Positions 14,106 to 27,108 of a DNA stretch of 64,000 nt are shown in pieces. Every line of letters starts with the position of its first letter. Within the stretch, counting starts at the first letter, position 1. A program made the translations under genes and the position numbers. Source of the DNA: Pseudisothecium myosuroides (lineage: Eukaryota; Streptophyta; Bryopsida; Hypnales; Lembophyllaceae); contig OX637289.1 in assembly GCA_951799445.1 (NCBI GenBank), positions 48,274,264 to 48,338,263 of the forward strand. Direction: 5' to 3'. The notes under the pieces are model-generated. The model did not search any database. It saw nothing but the letters and a program-made list of their open reading frames with translations, and was not told where the DNA came from.

Positions 14106-17100
14106 TGTGAGCCCCCAATTTGTCACTAGGGACTCACAATTTTTTTTTTTTCAATTTTAACAAATTTAAGTATAGTTTTATATACAAAAAGCCCCCAAAA
14201 GAGTGTAAGACCAAAATAGGTATGTCACCTACCAATATAGCATTTGATTCCTTATAGATTGTTTTTCCCCAAATAAATCCCATTTTCACTTATACATAGG
14301 TTAAAACGCGGAAATATAGGTAAATAGTAGAATTAAGGCTAATCCAGCCTAAACAGCCAAACCTACAGTACATGTAACATCTTATGGCTAAAACTGGTCC
14401 GAGGGAATACCGTTGAGTTCCTAAGTCCATTCCCAGAGATAGATTTCACTTTCCTTATAGCATCGAAGAAATAGCGGAAACCCCAATTGTTGGCCTGCAG
14501 GAGTTACAAACTCAAGATGGACCCGTAAGAGGAATCTATGGGTGGAGTATGGTGTTCTAGGGTGGAAATCACATTTGGGACTCAATGGCAAAATTGGCTT
14601 GTCAAGATTCCCTTATATGTAAAAGATTCTCTACTTGCTAGAATTAAAAGGAGAAGACAGAATTTGATTCTCTTCTGAACTTCGTGCAAAATAAATATAT
14701 GAGCTTGCACATCCTTTGTGGAATTCCATGAGAGGTTTCATAAAAAATTTCGAAATTTTCTGACTTACAGAAGATGCCCTTCCGAACGGTCAACCGCCAA
14801 AACCTACGATGGAAAATTCCTAGATATTACCCGGGTTGTGGTAAAATCTCACTAAAAATTAGATTAGCTTCTTTTATGCTTATATGCCCCACCAAGTTTC
14901 AAGACATTCCAATAGCCAGAAGTGCCCGAACCGGCGAAATTCCCCGATAATTGATAAATTTGAAGTTTACGGTGGAGTTGACTTGCGTACCGGGGGCATA
15001 GGAAATTGGAATGAGGTCAAATCTAGGTCTTTTGTTACTCCCCCATATTTACTAAAGAACCTAAGCTAGTTATTTTTCTCAGAAAAGTCAACCTCCAAGA
15101 TTTGAGTTTTTACCTTGTTTTGGTGTTTAGTTAGTGGTAGGTTATGTTGCATTTTTTGGATTTTGGTTAAGGGGTGAGGGTTCATCAACACTAAAAATGA
15201 CATTCTTTAGCCAACGGCACAATCGGTTTTCAATTTGGAGTTAATCTCCAAAAGTTAGAAGTTTGAGCCAGCGTAGAAAGTCAAAAATTGAAGATTAGGA
15301 TGAAAATCTTAGTTGATAAGATTACGGCTTAGGAAAAGAGAGGGGGTGAGTATCCTTGGAAATGTATTCAAAGGGGCTCATTTCCCTCTCAAAAACACCC
15401 CTTGTAGCCATATTTTGGCTCTCTTGCACATTTGGGTCCATTTAGTTGGATTTTGGCCGTTTTAGGCCACGTTGCCAAATTTGTGTGTTTTTGAAGCATT
15501 TTTAGTTTCATTGTTAGTATTTTTTGAGCTCTCTTCGAAGGACATTGGGATCCCTTCAAAGTTGCTCTTACTTGCCTTATCGTGTTTTGTTGCGAGTTCT
15601 TGGGTGGTGGTTATTATTTGGCACTAATCCTAAAGAATGCCCCCTCCGTACCTTGGCGATGCCGCTTAGGGGGCCCTCTAGTGCCTAATTGTTGTTGCAT
15701 GAGCTTAAGTGGAAACTCCTTAATTGAGAAGTTTCCCTAAGGTTGTATGTGGGTGTTATTTGGACCTTGTTTATGTGCTAATTTAACCCTTGACGTGGTG
15801 TTTTGGCTTATCCTTATCTCCGGTTTTGTATGTTCTTCTATGACAACGAATCTTTGGCTCTAAGTGGTTAGGAATTTGGGTGTGAAAGAAAATACGGCGA
15901 AGCTTTGGCTCGAAGTGGTTAGGAAATTGGGTGTGAGAAAATACGGTGAAGCTTTGGCTCTAAATGGTCCTAGACAAGAGTCTCGAACAATTAAGTGCTA
16001 GTAAAAATCTCCATTTTTTCCCCAATCACCAAGTTTAGTTTCCAAAATACCATTTTGGAACATAAAGTTTAGCATCCAAAAAAGAGGTAAATAGAGCATT
16101 GCTAAGAGGAACAAGAAACTTTGAGACCAATCTTAGTATAGACAACCTTTTCTTTTTTGTTTAAGTTTTTTTTTTTTCTTTGAAGATCAAAATACCCAAA
16201 AAATCAAAAGAACCCGAGGGACCTGGACAAGGATCAGCAAGGGGCTGGACGGGAGCAGCAAGGGCCTGGTCGAAGCGGAGGCAATAGAAGGACGGCAACA
16301 GTAGAAGGACCGGAGCAACAGAGGTCGGGGGCAACAAGATGGCCGGGGGTCGGCCAATCACGCCTCGCCACGCCACTACGGACCAAGGGTCGGGCTAATC
16401 GCGCCTCGCCATGTGGCGCAGCCACAGGCCGAATGGGCTGTGTACAAACTGGCTGTGTACTGAATAGCTGTGTGCTGAACTGGCTGTGAACTGGCTCATG
16501 ACTGAACCAAAACTTGGCTGAAAAAACTTGAATCCACGGCCAGTTGGAAGCTATGCCTCGGCCAAATTTTGAGTTCTAATCAAAAACATCACACCTTCAT
16601 GTTGTCTTTTGGAAGCTAGCAATTTCAATAGGAAAGGTAGAAGTAGTATAGGGAGTGGAAAAAATAGGAATTAGAGGCCATTTTGACAAAACATCATCAA
16701 AATGTCATCTTAGAATGAAGGTAGAGGATTAGAAGTGGTAAATGAAAATTAGGAATATCCCACTTAGCAACGTTTCCATTACCAAATAGGGACCTCTCAA
16801 TGAACTCTCCAACCTTTCAAAACCCAATAGGATAGAATGCAAATGAAGTAGAAATACGTGATAGTTCAATTAGAAGGTGAAGGACTTGGAATTCAAGATT
16901 AGGTGGAAATCCTTGGGAGCCACTTTGAACCATTAGAATACAGATAAAACAATAATTGACTTGAAGAGTTGATAGAAGGTCAATTATTGTTTATGAGCCA
17001 AGTCAATCTTTGAAGCATAAATAATTGAATTAGAATAGTGTTAAAAGAGAAAGAGAGATTAATAGAAGAAGAAAAGAAGGGGAAGGTCCAAGAAATTGGC

Positions 17101-18429
17101 AAACCTTGTACTAAAACTCCTACTTTAAGCCGTGGGCAAAATTACCAAACAATTCCGAAACATGGCAAGTGACAGGGAGCTTGAAGGGATATATGATTAT
17201 TTAAACAACGACACCAACTCCAAGGTAAGTCCCTAACTTCAAACCCTCCATTTCAAATTCTCAAAAATAGACATTTAAAAGTAGGACCGAACTCTCAAGT
17301 CAATTCAGAGTGTCTAGAATACGGTTATTTCAAGAATCAAGGAATTTGTGTTGTAGAGCCTAGTTAGAGGTTTCCAGAACCATCTCACACTTAGAATTTG
17401 GAATCAAATTGAAAGAGATATTAGCGGATGAAGTTTAGGAGTAATATTGGATGACATTTAGTATATTTCATCCAAATGGAACAAGAATAGAAACTTAGGT
17501 AGGAACATAAATCTAGACTCCAGAAGTGAAACAAAAATTAGAACTCAAGTTGTAGGTTAGTAGAAAACCATGGATGAAGTTTGAAGTACCGATTAGCGGT
17601 CAAACTTCATCTATTGATAATTCCTAGTGGGAAGATCCAATTAGCACGTGTCTTAGCATTTCGGAAAGCTAGAATTAAGACTTACAAAGAAAAATTAATA
17701 AAAATCTAAAAATAGTAATTTGCTCAAAGTAGCACCGAGCCACATAAGTAGGATAAAGATCAAATAATCACTAAAAGAGGTAATCAAAGAGAAGAATTAG
17801 ATTTGGAAATAGGTAGAAGGCACTTAGTAGAGTCTAGAATTAGTTTAACTTGGGATAAATTCTTAATCATTTAGTAGCAAACAACGGATGAACTTTGGGT
17901 TAGGATATGGATGAAATAGGGTAAAACTCGTCCATCCAAGTCCAAACTTAGAACTTAGGTAGAAGTGGGAAATATAGAGTCAGAGTCAAAAACTTGAAGT
18001 AAAATAGAATAAGGAAAGAATCTAAATCCAAAGATGAAGTTTGGATAAATTTATAGAAGCTAGAACTTCATCCGTCCATAGCTTTTGCTAGGAAGGTCGT
18101 ATAATGTTGAGATTTATGTTTTTAGAAATGGCATGAAATCCTCTCTCTTTTTATGTGGCTAAATTTAGGCTATATCATTTTTATTTCAAAAACCACAGCG
18201 GCCTAGTTGGTACGCCTGAATTAGAGTAAACATTGCAAATTAAGTTAGGTTTTCTTGATTTCTTTGGTTTTCTTGCAACCTTGGGTACGTTTAGGATTTA
18301 GAAAAGATCCATTGCTTGGAAGGCACAATGAATTTATGCTAGGCACCCATAGGACAAAAATCAAACCTAAAACTCAAGAGCCTGGTTGTGCTCACTTATT
18401 TACCGAGGGTGGGTAAATAAGCGCTCACA
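14106..18429 (+). mobile_element. Complete giant TG...CA element with 5-bp target duplication
   Basis: It starts TGTGAGCCCCCAATTTGTCA and ends GCGCTCACA, so the termini form a short inverted repeat (TGTGAGC/GCTCACA). It is flanked on both sides by GGTTC (14101-14105 and 18430-18434). A 5-bp duplication plus TG...CA ends is the signature of LTR-retrotransposon integration. The 4.3 kb contain no long internal direct repeat and no recognisable gag or pol, so it reads as a solo LTR of unusual length or a coding-less derivative. The first third is a diverged relative of 10895-13650. Motifs GGCGAAGCTTTGGCTC (near 15895) and GTACCTTGGCGATGCCGC (near 15647) are shared across the family. The ORFs at 14884-15069 and 16161-16425 are not supported as genes. 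Confidence 0.75.
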
Positions 18430-18604
18430 GGTTCCAGCTGCAGTTATAAATGACTGTAAGTTTCATCTAGATTGGTAGATTTTCCTTCAATTGTACAAGC
18501 AACTGTAAACTGAAATACTAAATTAGACGTACTTCTATTGTCAAAACTTATAAAGACATTAGAAGAAGTTTCGGGCCTCAAAGAGGTTGTTAATAGATGA
18601 TTTT
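18430..18604. other. Short spacer after the LTR-like element
   Basis: It begins with the second GGTTC target duplication (18430-18434). No gene or further structure is seen. Confidence 0.4.
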
Positions 18605-18822
18605 CGGCACCCCTGCGGTGCAATTAGAGAATAATTAAAAAATTAATTAATTAATTAATTACTTTTTAAAATATTAATATTTTTTTTTTAAAATATTTTT
18701 TTAAAAATAAAAAATATGAAAAAAATATTAAAGTCTGACGTGGCACTAGTAGTGCCACATCAGCACCCGAAGTCAAATAATTTTTTATTTGAATTTTTTC
18801 TTCAATTGCACCCGGGGGGGTC
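18605..18822. mobile_element. Small hairpin element (MITE-like)
   Basis: The left end reads GGCACCCCTGCGGTGCAATT. The right end AATTGCACCCGGGG is its approximate inverted copy. The AT-rich interior holds a strong hairpin at 18740-18758 (GTGGCACTA, one base, TAGTGCCAC). A similar AT-rich block with a TTGACGTGG...CCACGTCAA hairpin lies at 63662-63692. Likely a non-autonomous element; the family is unknown. Confidence 0.5.
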
Positions 18823-20178
18823 AAAACTCGCGGCCCCTTCAGAGGCTGAAATTTCTTGTAATGGTGATCTGCAAAAAGTTTTTTTTTTTTTTTTTCTTGA
18901 AACACATGGACACTTTCCATTGCAAGGGGAACCCTAAAAAAATGGCATTTCGGAGGTGCCCATCTTATCAATCTTTCAAGACAAACTACAAAAATTCATC
19001 TCAAAAAACCATTTACGGAGTAAAAAATATGAAGTCTGGTACGTTTAGGCATGCCATGAACCTACCTAGGATAAGATCCCTTCTAGCTACAAGTGTACAA
19101 CTATATGATACTGAGTATGATACCATCCTTCGTTACAACAGCCCCTCCAAATCCTCCAATCAATTTCACCATTGACTTGAGACGTCACTTACTACTGATT
19201 TGACTAGAATAAGAAACTGATTTGACCAAAATAAAAAATTTGACATTGTGCAAACCTGCCAAAACAAAACATTCAAGTTAGAATTCTAATATTCTGATCT
19301 ACCAATAATCTAGAAGTCATCCGACAACATGATTTGCAGAAGGCGCACATCAAGTTGTCAATTAGCAAGGAAGAAACTAAGGGCCAGTACCATGAACAAG
19401 AAACATCAAGAATAGCTTCAATAAATAAAGACTTCCAAAAAAATCTCACAACTCTGTCAAAAATGAATACATTGGATTATTGGAAGTAGTGGTGTTTGTT
19501 TCAAAAGCCTCACATTCCACAATGGCACCTCCTTTTTGTTCACCAATACCAAGACCAATATCCAAACGATTTTGAAGATGACAGTCATGTAACTAGTGAC
19601 CAGGATTATATTCCTTCCACTCCTTCCCCGTTTGTTCTGAAATTTTCACTCCCTTTTGATAAATTTAGGTATCTGTTGCAAGCAAGAACCCACCAAAAAT
19701 TGAAAGCGGATGAACTTACCCAGTCCCAACACTGCCTAGACAAACAAGAAAGTAGGTCAGTCATTCAGATTTTCCCAGACAGACAAGAAAGCAGGTGGGC
19801 ATCCCCAAAACGCCACTTTCTGCCTATCATTCTTTTAGGGTGGCGCAATTTGATGGCCAAATCAAATTTATTTCTACATAACATTATTAGACTTCAAACC
19901 TCTTGGAGTTTACAAATGGACAGTTCCTAATTCATGACACAATGAAATTATCAGAGTGCTGCAATCAAGTTTGGAACGCTGAAAGACAATATTATGAATG
20001 TCAGATGATAGAAATTGCAGGAAGACTTAGATATACGGTGAATTTGATGACAGAAATATGATTTGTACAAATCCCTACAAGCTTTCCAATATCTAAAATT
20101 GATTTCAATGTTCTTTGTACCCTATCTAACACTAATCAGCCGTTAAACACCAAAAACTCATAAAACCATCTTCCACAC
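18823..20178. other. Unassigned spacer between oppositely oriented LTR-like copies
   Basis: No supportable gene. A 144-codon plus-strand ORF (19496-19930) has no recognisable domain, no clear initiation context and no neighbour logic, so it is not called. The region may be the remnant into which both flanking elements inserted. Confidence 0.4.
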
Positions 20179-22539
20179 TGTGGGCGCAAGATTACCCACC
20201 CTTGGTAATAGAGCGAACACCGACCAGGTTCTATGCCTTTATCCACATTTTTTAATATATGGGGGTGATGTGAGCGCGGTCCACTGTGCCTTCCAAGCAA
20301 TGGATCTTTTTTGCTAACGTTTCCTAAGTGTCATGGATGGCAGCGAATAATTAGAATGCATGTAATAACTCACAAAGTAACTGCAATGCTCAGGGGTAAT
20401 GATAAAATTCTAACTCCCTAACTATCTATCCTATATCGAGGGTAGACTGGGTAGTTGGCGTCATTTCTAACGTCCCAATTAATTAGAGAATTTAACTTCA
20501 AAATTTAATGCTACCGTTTGACTTTGTTTCAACTTTTGACTCCAAGTTTTTGCTCCTAACCAACTCTAAAATCTACCTTCAAAAATTAACTCTATGTTTT
20601 GACTTTAACTTCAAGTTTTCACTTCCCTATTTTATTCTAAATTTACCTTCTACGTATAACTCTAGGTTTTTTTGGACTTTTTACTCTAAATTTTCACTTC
20701 TCAAATTAATCCCAAATTTTAACCTCTAGGTTTGACTCTATGTTTTCACTTTGACTCTAGATTTTTTCCTACTTCCAACTAACTCTAAGAGTTACCCTCT
20801 AAATCTAACTATAACTTTTCACTTTTCACTTTAGCTTTTTACTCTAACTTTTTACTTCCCCCCTTGATTCTAAAGTTTAACCTTTAAATTTAATCTTAAC
20901 TTTTGATTTTAGGCTTTTGACTTTCTACTTCCAAATTTAATCCTATCGTTTTAATCCTAGATGAACTCTAAATGTTACTCCAAGTTTTACTTCTAAATTT
21001 TACTTCCACAATTTACTCCGAGTTTGACTTCTAATTTTAACTCTATTCCTAACTCAAAAATCTACTTCCTAAGTTGATTTTTAATTCTACTGTTGACCTC
21101 TACTTTCTACTCTAATTTTTGACTCCCTAATCAATTCTAAACTCTTACATGAACCTACCCTAAGATTTGACTTGAGAGTTTAAACCCCTAAGTTAAAATT
21201 CTATTTTTTAGCTCCCCAAAGTTAACTCTAGATTTTGACCGTAGAAGTTTAACTTTAAAAATTAAAATGTAATTTGACTCTAATTCTAACTGCTAATTAA
21301 TCCCTAATTTTAATCTAAATCCTCTTTCTACCCTAATTCCTAAGTTCCGTCCATGGTTCTTTTTGGATGAAATTTTATTCAAAATTCCTCCGTCCTACCC
21401 CCTATTGCTTAACTTAGCCTAACGCGGTCAGTTTACGGTCAAATCTTAATTATAAGATGTTTTCGGAAACCTCTATTCCTAATCTATAATTTTTTGACTC
21501 TAAACTTCTAATTCGCACTAATCTCGGATGCTAATCACGCTCTAAAGGCTGATTAGGAAAATAAATGCTAATTAGGGAGAAACATCAAAGATTAAATTAA
21601 GAACTCACCTCTTCACTACCGGTGTCGGAAATAACTTCATCCGCGTCCACGTGTACATCCTCATGCTCCATGGTAGTCCTTGGCTTTGTTTTGAATTTTT
21701 CCCAAGCTCACCGCTTATTTAGAAGCTATTACAATTTTTGGATGATCTAAACTCCTTCTTTCCTCTTCCCCTTTCTTTTCTTTCTTCCTCTTTCTTCTAC
21801 TCTAGCACTATTCCACCTAAGCTTTTATGAGTCTTACACTATGGTTTCAAACTCCAAAGAGGTGTTTAAGAGGCCAACTATCCTCTTACACAATTTTGTC
21901 TTTGTGTCATCCTAATCCTCCTTCCAACGGTCACCACAAATTCTCAAGATTTCCTTCCCTAAGTCTACCTAAGCTTAAGTCTAGGTCACTATTTATCGTC
22001 TCTCTCCTTTTTGTTCTCTACTTCATCTCCTTCTTTCTAATCTCCCTCCATTGCTCATGTGTGTATTTGGTTGGTTAGAATGGAGGTTTCAAGTGTGCGT
22101 GCAGGTGTGACGTGGAGGTTGCAAATATGTATGTAGGAGTGATGTGAGGTGTTGACTCTCTTTCTTCCCCTCCCTTTGTTCTTTAGTCACAACTTGGAAG
22201 TTTTGGAATTTTGGCCTTGGATCCCCACTGGGTTTAACTGGTTTTCTAAACTAGCTCTATCTCTGATTTCCTAAACTAGATCTATCATTGGTTTCCTAAA
22301 CTAGATCTATCACTGATTTCCTAAACTAGATCTATCACTGATTTCCTAAACTAGGTCCTGATTAGTGGAGAGTTTTTTTCAAACAAAAAACCAAAGTTGG
22401 GGCCCAGCAGGGCATCATCCCGTTTTTGGTCTAAAATCAGCCATGATGTATGTGAGTTATGGTCCAGTCCACCGAATCACAAAACCGGCCAAATGTAGGC
22501 GCTGGGACAGGCAGTGTACCGGCCTCGGGTACCGGCTTT

Positions 22540-22690
22540 GGTTGGGCTCCCCGGTACTGCCGGTTGGGCTCCCCGTTATTGCCGCTGGGCTCCCGGTTCT
22601 ACCGGTTGGGCTCCCCGTTATTGCCGCTGGGCTCCCGGTTCTACCGGTTGGGCTCCCCGGTACTGCCGCTGGGCTGGCTGGTACGCTGGC
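22540..22690. repeat. GC-rich minisatellite (~42-bp unit)
   Basis: Blocks GGTTGGGCTCCCC and GCCGCTGGGCTCCC alternate, forming about three 42-bp units. All three forward frames stay open because the unit is a multiple of three. The proline/glycine-rich ORFs at 22365-22792 are therefore repeat artefacts rather than genes. Confidence 0.85.
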
Positions 22691-22802
22691 TGGCTTGATA
22701 CGCTGGCCACCACCAAATTTTTAATCACCTCAACGGGTTCCCTCAGGGGAACCCACTTAGCAAATAAAAATTGGAATTTTGGAAAAAATTAGTGCTAGAG
22801 TC

Positions 22803-23350
22803 AAGGCTTCGCCGTCCGAGGGGTTAGGCCCGAATTTGTGAAGCAAGACACTCGGCTTAAAAAATCACGTATACAAGAGCTAGGCAGCTAAACTTGGCCC
22901 ACCACTTCCTACTTCATGCTAAACTCTAATATCTTGGAAGCTAAACTTTGGAGGTTTCCACAAAGGGCTTAGAAACTAGACATTGGAACTAAACACAGGG
23001 GAAGTGCAAAGCTTCGCCATTAAGTTGGTTTTAACACCAACTTTAGGACTTCTTGACACCTCGGGGTTTCAAAGCTCCGCCGTCTATACTTTTAACACAC
23101 GTTTTAGGACTTCAACTTTGTCACTAGTTCAAAGCTTCGCCGTTTCCAAGGGGGGTCCACACAATGAGAGAGACTTTAGAAGAGGGAAAAAAAAACTAAA
23201 CTTTTAAAGAAAACACACACAGGTTCAAAGCTTCGCCGTCCTGAAGGGGGGTCCACTTAACAAGGAGAAGATTAGAAGAGGGTTGGGGATAACTTTAGAA
23301 AACATGCACAAAGGAGGTTCAAAGCTTCGCCGTCCCGGAGGGGGGTCCAT
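22803..23350 (-). repeat. Dispersed GGCGAAGCTTTGAAC motif, ~6 copies
   Basis: The complement of GGCGAAGCTTTGAAC recurs near 22805, 23010, 23068, 23132, 23226 and 23315. Two copies adjoin a GGGGGGTCCA block. Fewer, diverged copies lie at equivalent places in the other two elements (12661, 12753, 12815, 15896, 15945). All lie downstream of the element's TATA box, so they would sit in the transcribed part. Confidence 0.7.
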
Positions 23351-25116
23351 TCAACAAAGAGAATGTTAGAAGAGGGTGTAAGAAAAACACAAAGAGAAAA
23401 CACACAAGTTAGACCACGTGGCAACACAAAGTTCACACGCTAAAAGCCCCCCAAAGCGGCATCGCCAAGGTACAGTGGGGGGTGACTTTACGATTAGTGC
23501 AAGATACAAGAAAGACTCTTAAACTTCACAAGTTAGACCACAACACGTACAAGAGGGAGAGAGAGGCTCTCCATTTACAACAAGGTACCAAAAATTTCAC
23601 CAAAGAGTATACAAAGCAAGGTAGAAGGACCCCCAAGGACCTTCAAAGCTTGAAAATAAGCAACAATGGAGCCAAAAGTGCTCCGAAAACAACGTAGAGG
23701 TTTTTGGCTTCAAACACCAAAATATCCAAAATAACTTGGACCCACGGACCCAAAACAAGAATTGGAGGTGTTTTAAAGAGAGAAATGGGACCCTTATATA
23801 GGTTTCCCAAGGGCTCACCCCTCTCTCTAAAGCTCTAAGGTAACCTTATCAACAGGGATTTTCATCCTCATCCTCAAAGATTTTCATCCTACATCCTAAA
23901 TTTCTACTTCTACCATCTATGTTGGACCAACATCCTAACTTTTGGAGATTAGCTCCAATCGCCGAACGGATTGCGCCGCTGGATCCAGATCGTCGTGTTT
24001 AGTCCTAGATCCCTCTACCCCCCATGCCGAGGCCAAAAACCCATCGTAGGCTAATTTAGTTTAAAAACCAATTCGTGGTAAAATCCTAGATCTTGGGGGT
24101 TTCCTATTTTGAGAAATGTGAATAGCCTAGGGTCTCCAGTAGGTGCGAGAGAGTCGGGAAGGACTTTTGGTTGACTTCGTTTCGCCATCGTATGGTCTCG
24201 GAATGCCGGTCAACGCGGCGGGGACCCCGCCACGTGGTTAATTCCCGAGGAATCTCGCCGGTTCGGGTACTTGCCGCTATCGGAATGTCGTGAAACTTCA
24301 CGGAGCGCATTATTAACATAAAATAAGCTAGTCTAATTTTTAGTGAGATTTTATTGTAACCTGGGTAATTTCCATGAAATTCCCGTTGGAAGTTAGGAGG
24401 ATTGACCACCCGGAAAAGGTTCTTCTGCAAGTCGGAAGATGCCGGGATTTTTCACGTGACCTCTCAGGGAGTCGCATGAAAGACGTGCGGGTGTGTTTCC
24501 GTACCTGACACGATTGGTCAATGGAAATATAAAACTGGCCATCTCCTCGAATTAGCGACGGTGCGGGAATCTTTTGCAGGTGGAGGAATCTTGGCAAACC
24601 GATTTCGCCGTTGGATTCCTGGCATGGGATTCACCCTAGAAAACCATCCTTGGGCTGTAGATTCCTCCACGGGCCCGATCTTGCGTGAGTGGCTCTTGCA
24701 TGCTAACAATTAGGATTTTGGGAATTCGTCGATCTAATGGGGAATTCTAAATCTAACTCTAGGACCCGACCTAGTGGCCTCGCTGTGGATCCTTCGGACC
24801 GACCTAGCCATGAATCGCCACATTCATGGTAGAATTTAGCCCTTTTGGGGCTGTGTGACTCGAATCCTCCAAATCTAACCTTTTCGTTATTTCTATACTA
24901 TTTTTAGGCAAGGTTTGGGGGATTCTAAATAAAAACACAAATCTAGACCAAATACTATAATGGGTATGACACAACCCTATTTTGGTTCTACACTCTTTTT
25001 ATGGGTTTTTCTATACTTTTATCAACTTTAAATTGCAAATTTTCAAAAAAATAATTCTACGAGTCCCAAGTGACCAATTGGGAGCTCACAAGCCTCCAGA
25101 ATATGAAGTTGATTGT

Positions 25117-25599
25117 TCATGCCGTTGCCTTGGCGGCCTGATTTTGCCATGGATTGAACATCTTGTGCAGCTCGTCTGCCAGCTTCTCATTATTGGCGGC
25201 GTTCAGCTCTACCACAAGGCTGTCCAGGTCGAAGACTCTGCACTCATCATTCTCGTACATAACGATAGAGTGACTGTGCGGAATCTCTTCACCCTTATCA
25301 TCTAGTGCAAGCAATGTCAGGACAACGTACTTTGACTAGTGGTGCTTGACAAGTGAAACCTTCTTGTTCAGGTTCCAGTTCACGTACGTTTTTGTTCCCT
25401 TTACGCGGTACCGGAGGTAGATGTAGTCCTTCAACTGATTTACACCGAAGGTCTAGGACTCAACGACGCGCTTGAACTGCCACAGCTTGCCGTAGATGGG
25501 AGCAAAATGGTTGAAGAAGGGCCCGTCCCCTAGCCATTTGTTGAATGGCTCCAGGAACGGAAGCGTGGCGGAGTAGTTATACTTTGGTTCTTCTTCCAT
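25117..25599 (-). pseudogene. Gene A: unknown 160-residue protein, two in-frame TAG
   Basis: I do not recognise the family. One minus-strand frame of 161 codons runs from ATG (25599, MEEEPKYNYSATL) to TGA (25119-25117), interrupted by TAG at 25455-25453 and 25338-25336. Reading continues sensibly across both, and each is explained by CAG to TAG. Visible features are an aromatic N-terminal half (PFFNHFAPIYGKLWQF, YIYLRYRVKGTKTYV) and an acidic C-terminal half (NDECRVFDLDSLVVEL). There is no membrane segment or signal peptide. The ATG lies one base after a splice acceptor (CAG at 25603-25601), behind a leader intron full of palindromes. Gene B has the same layout and the same palindrome, so the two probably belong to one mobile element. 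An alternative is a decayed host gene. Confidence 0.6.
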
Positions 25600-25653
25600 T
25601 CTGTTATTGTTCTGCATGAAAAGAGAGGGATTGTAAGTATTTCTACATTGCAG

Positions 25654-26960
25654 TTTATCTTCGACTCGAGGATATTGGAGCAGTTTGTTGTAGGAGGTAA
25701 ATTGTGGCAGCAATTTAAGACCACAATTTATTTGTGAATTTGAGGTCTTCTGTCTTATCTTTGGTACAAAGATAACTGCAAACGTTGACATATTTAAAGT
25801 ATTTTGTGTGAGTAGTCGTTCTTGTTTCGTATTTTTTTTCGTCTGTTTGATTTTTATCCTCGGGTCAGGGATAAGCGTCGTGGTTCTGATGTGGCTAACG
25901 TTGTCATCTTTGGGTTGAGGGTAGTTATCCTCGACTCGAGGATAACTGTTTTGGTTCACAGTTCATATGTTAGTCCGTTATTGTTTTATATTTCAATAGA
26001 TTCAGAATTTAACTTTTATGTTTAGTTTGTTTCGTGAGCTCCTCTGCAATCTTCGCTATCCTGTGTAGGTTCTATAGAATCAAAACCAGTGTTGTTATGT
26101 TCTATCTTTGGGTCGAAGATAATTTAGTTTGCTACCATTATAAGATTTGAGCTTCTTTTGTGTTTTCTACTTGTGCGGGTCTTCCTATTTTTTTATCTTT
26201 TATCCTTGGGTCGAAGATAATGTGGCTTGCGTTTACGACTTACTGACCTCTGATTTTGATTAGAGGTCTGGATTTTCATTTTTGTATTATATCCTGGGCT
26301 ACATGTCTATGCGTGACGGCCTAATGACAAAACTTTATTTTCTCTGTGTTCGTTTGGCGTCATTATCATTGCTTTGAAGATAGACGATGCTCTCTGGTTT
26401 TCGTCCTTTCTTTCGGGTTTTTTCTACGGTGGGTTCTCTACGTCTTTATGTATGGTTGCGTTGTTGATTGTATTCCGTTTTTGTTGCGTTTGTTTTTTGG
26501 ACATTTTTTCTTGAGCGTCACTTGTGTGCCCATAGTTATCTTCGACTCGAAGATAATTGTCCTTTACCCGACTGTAGTTGTTGATGTACAGCTCGACATT
26601 TTTGTGGAAGTTAGACTTTATAGCAGTTGTTATCTTCGACCCGAAGATAATTACGGACTCAAGACCTGTCAATTTCAAGGTAGGTGGACAGTAGTCTTCA
26701 ATTTATCTTCGGGTCGAAGATAATTGTCTTCCACCTGGAGATGGTTGGGGTTGAGGATTTTGATGTCTTCAGTGCAGTAATACGTTAATGCATTTGTTAT
26801 CCTCGGGTCGAAGATAATTATCTTCGACCCGAGGGTAATTTTAAACTTAGGACTTGGCATCTATACATTAAGTGGATCCAAAACCCTAATCTATCCTCGG
26901 GTCGAAGATATTTATCTTCGGATCGAAGATAATCATCTTCAACCTGAGGACAGTTATGGA
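25654..26960. repeat. Array A: ~13 palindromes in the leader intron of gene A
   Basis: Copies of the 19-bp palindrome TATCTTCGACTCGAAGATA and variants (TATCCTCGGGTCGAAGATA) occur at about 25655, 25854, 25926, 26103, 26198, 26538, 26628, 26703, 26797, 26816, 26892, 26910 and 26929. Spacing is irregular and tightens to overlapping copies at the distal end. The whole array lies inside the predicted intron 27108-25604. The motif is shared with array B. Confidence 0.9.
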
Positions 26961-27108
26961 CGTTGAACTCGTAGTTCTCTTGTATATCAAATCCTAAACC
27001 CTAATTTACAAGCACAGTACCTGCACACAAAGTCTAAGTACCAAATTCTATCGTAAATTTTAGAATTCTGGGCCTAAAACGTCATGCAATTTGAGAAGAA
27101 TGACAAAC

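Larger units (their letters stand above)
20179..25090 (-). mobile_element. Giant TG...CA element, inverted copy
   Basis: Read on the minus strand it starts TGTGAGCTCCCAATTGGTCA (25090) and ends GCGCCCACA (20179), about 4.9 kb. Its 5' part is a close inverted copy of 10895-13650. Its 3' part corresponds to the end of 14106-18429, for example CCATTGCTTGGAAGGC near 20305. A TATA box lies near 23794-23800. It has no gag or pol. The flanking 5-mers (CACAC and AGCCT) do not match, so either an end is misplaced or recombination removed the duplication. About 20500-21330 is a degenerate CTCTAA/TTTTGACT-rich low-complexity stretch. Confidence 0.65.

Noticed and set aside
19496..19930. 144-codon plus-strand ORF
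   Set aside because: No domain, no start context, and in the spacer between decayed repeats.
22365..22792. Overlapping ORFs rich in Gly, Pro and Leu in three frames
   Set aside because: They exist because the minisatellite unit is divisible by three; all frames stay open.
20174..25095. Target duplication for the inverted LTR-like element
   Set aside because: Flanking 5-mers CACAC and AGCCT do not match, so none is claimed.
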